Part shown: positions 5,068 through 5,303 of the stretch, in pieces
How positions within the stretch are numbered: the first letter of the stretch is position 1
Layout: each line of letters starts with the position of its first letter
Assembly (NCBI GenBank): GCA_003506795.1
Contig: DNYO01000058.1
Coordinates: 1 to 5,303, forward strand
DNA: 5,303 nt
Origin: Deltaproteobacteria bacterium
GTDB taxonomy: Bacteria; Desulfobacterota; Syntrophorhabdia; Syntrophorhabdales; Syntrophorhabdaceae
Direction of reading: 5' to 3'
Position numbers and translations under genes: made by a program
Notes under the pieces: generated by a model
The model's input: only the letters and a program-made list of their open reading frames with translations
Database searches by the model: none
What the model was told of the DNA's origin: nothing

Positions 5068-5303
5068 GTGAACGCCGACGAAAATGAGTTTTTCCGGGAA
5101 CTGACCCTGAGGATATGCGGAACCCTGGATCTCGAGAAGGCTCTCTGGCAATGTTTCCTCTACGTATGTAACGTTATGCCCGCCGACGAACTGGATCTTA
5201 TCATTTATGATTCGACCCTTGGTACGGTGGACGTGGTGGCAACCGCAAACGCAGCCGGGGGAGTGACGAGAATGGACAAAACGCACCTGCCGCCGGAATT
5301 GAG
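5068..5303 (+). CDS. GAF-type transcriptional regulator, N-terminal part (probably sigma-54-dependent, FhlA-like); runs off right edge
   Basis: Seventy-eight codons are visible, beginning MNADENEFFRELTLRICGTL. The opening helices (FFRELTLRICGTLDLEKALWQ, about 8-28) followed by MPADELDLIIYD (37-48) resemble the start of the GAF sensor domain in Fis-family sigma-54 activators of anaerobic delta-type proteobacteria. The AAA+ and helix-turn-helix domains would lie outside the window, so the sigma-54 assignment is inferred from memory of the family. The start is GTG at 5068: an in-frame TGA sits at 5059-5061, no earlier start exists, and the next in-frame ATG is at codon 37, inside the conserved stretch. 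The ribosome site is an unusual purine-rich AAGGGGGTGAGGG (5052-5064). The gene is divergent from the 101-residue gene and may control it. C17, C29 and C34 lie in the sensor part. Confidence 0.7.
   Translation, partial: MNADENEFFRELTLRICGTLDLEKALWQCFLYVCNVMPADELDLIIYDSTLGTVDVVATANAAGGVTRMDKTHLPPEL

Noticed and set aside
5014..5286. 90-residue minus-strand frame opposite the GAF-type regulator
   Set aside because: It is antisense to a frame with family-like sequence, has no ribosome site and covers the palindrome.
1..5303. CRISPR arrays, tRNA or rRNA genes
   Set aside because: I saw no regularly spaced direct repeats and no clover-leaf or rRNA-like sequence on either strand.

Overview
The window comes from an anaerobic, H2-metabolising bacterium. 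It shows the operon rex-hydC-hydB-hydA on the minus strand, encoding an NADH/NAD+-sensing repressor and the three subunits of a soluble NAD(P)-linked [FeFe]-hydrogenase of the HydABC type, probably electron-bifurcating. It also shows the start of a GAF-type regulator resembling those of anaerobic delta-type proteobacteria. Moderately GC-rich genes, AT-rich promoters and strong Shine-Dalgarno sites fit a syntrophic or fermentative deltaproteobacterial lineage. That placement is inference; nothing in the window fixes the species.

Layout from the right. At 5068-5303 (+) is the 5' part of a regulator that starts at GTG and is cut by the window edge. Divergent from it, at 4586-4891 (-), is a 101-residue protein I do not recognise. 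The 176 bp between them holds a perfect 20-bp palindrome and a consensus-like promoter. Positions 3966-4585 (620 bp) hold no convincing gene. This stretch contains the rex promoter with two tandem 18-bp inverted repeats, a GC-rich hairpin cluster ending in a terminator-like stem on the plus strand, and a 232-bp segment bounded by 16/17-bp inverted repeats (possibly a MITE-like remnant). Then come rex (3294-3965), hydC (2774-3280), hydB (907-2799) and hydA (1-903, running off the left edge), all on the minus strand with tiny gaps or overlaps.

How the genes work together. HydC (NuoE-like, [2Fe-2S]) and HydB (NuoF-like, FMN/NAD(P)H plus several Fe-S clusters) form the nucleotide-oxidising module. 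HydA carries the electron relay and the H-cluster, of which only the first ligand motif, TSCCP, is inside the window. Rex is the first gene of the operon, so a repressor that responds to NADH/NAD+ is made with the enzyme that disposes of NADH electrons as H2, or takes electrons from H2. The Rex DNA-binding wing differs from the usual sequence. The two candidate operators keep the 6-6-6 geometry of classic Rex sites but have different half-sites (TAGATA rather than TTGTGA). This possible co-divergence is the most testable new idea in the window.
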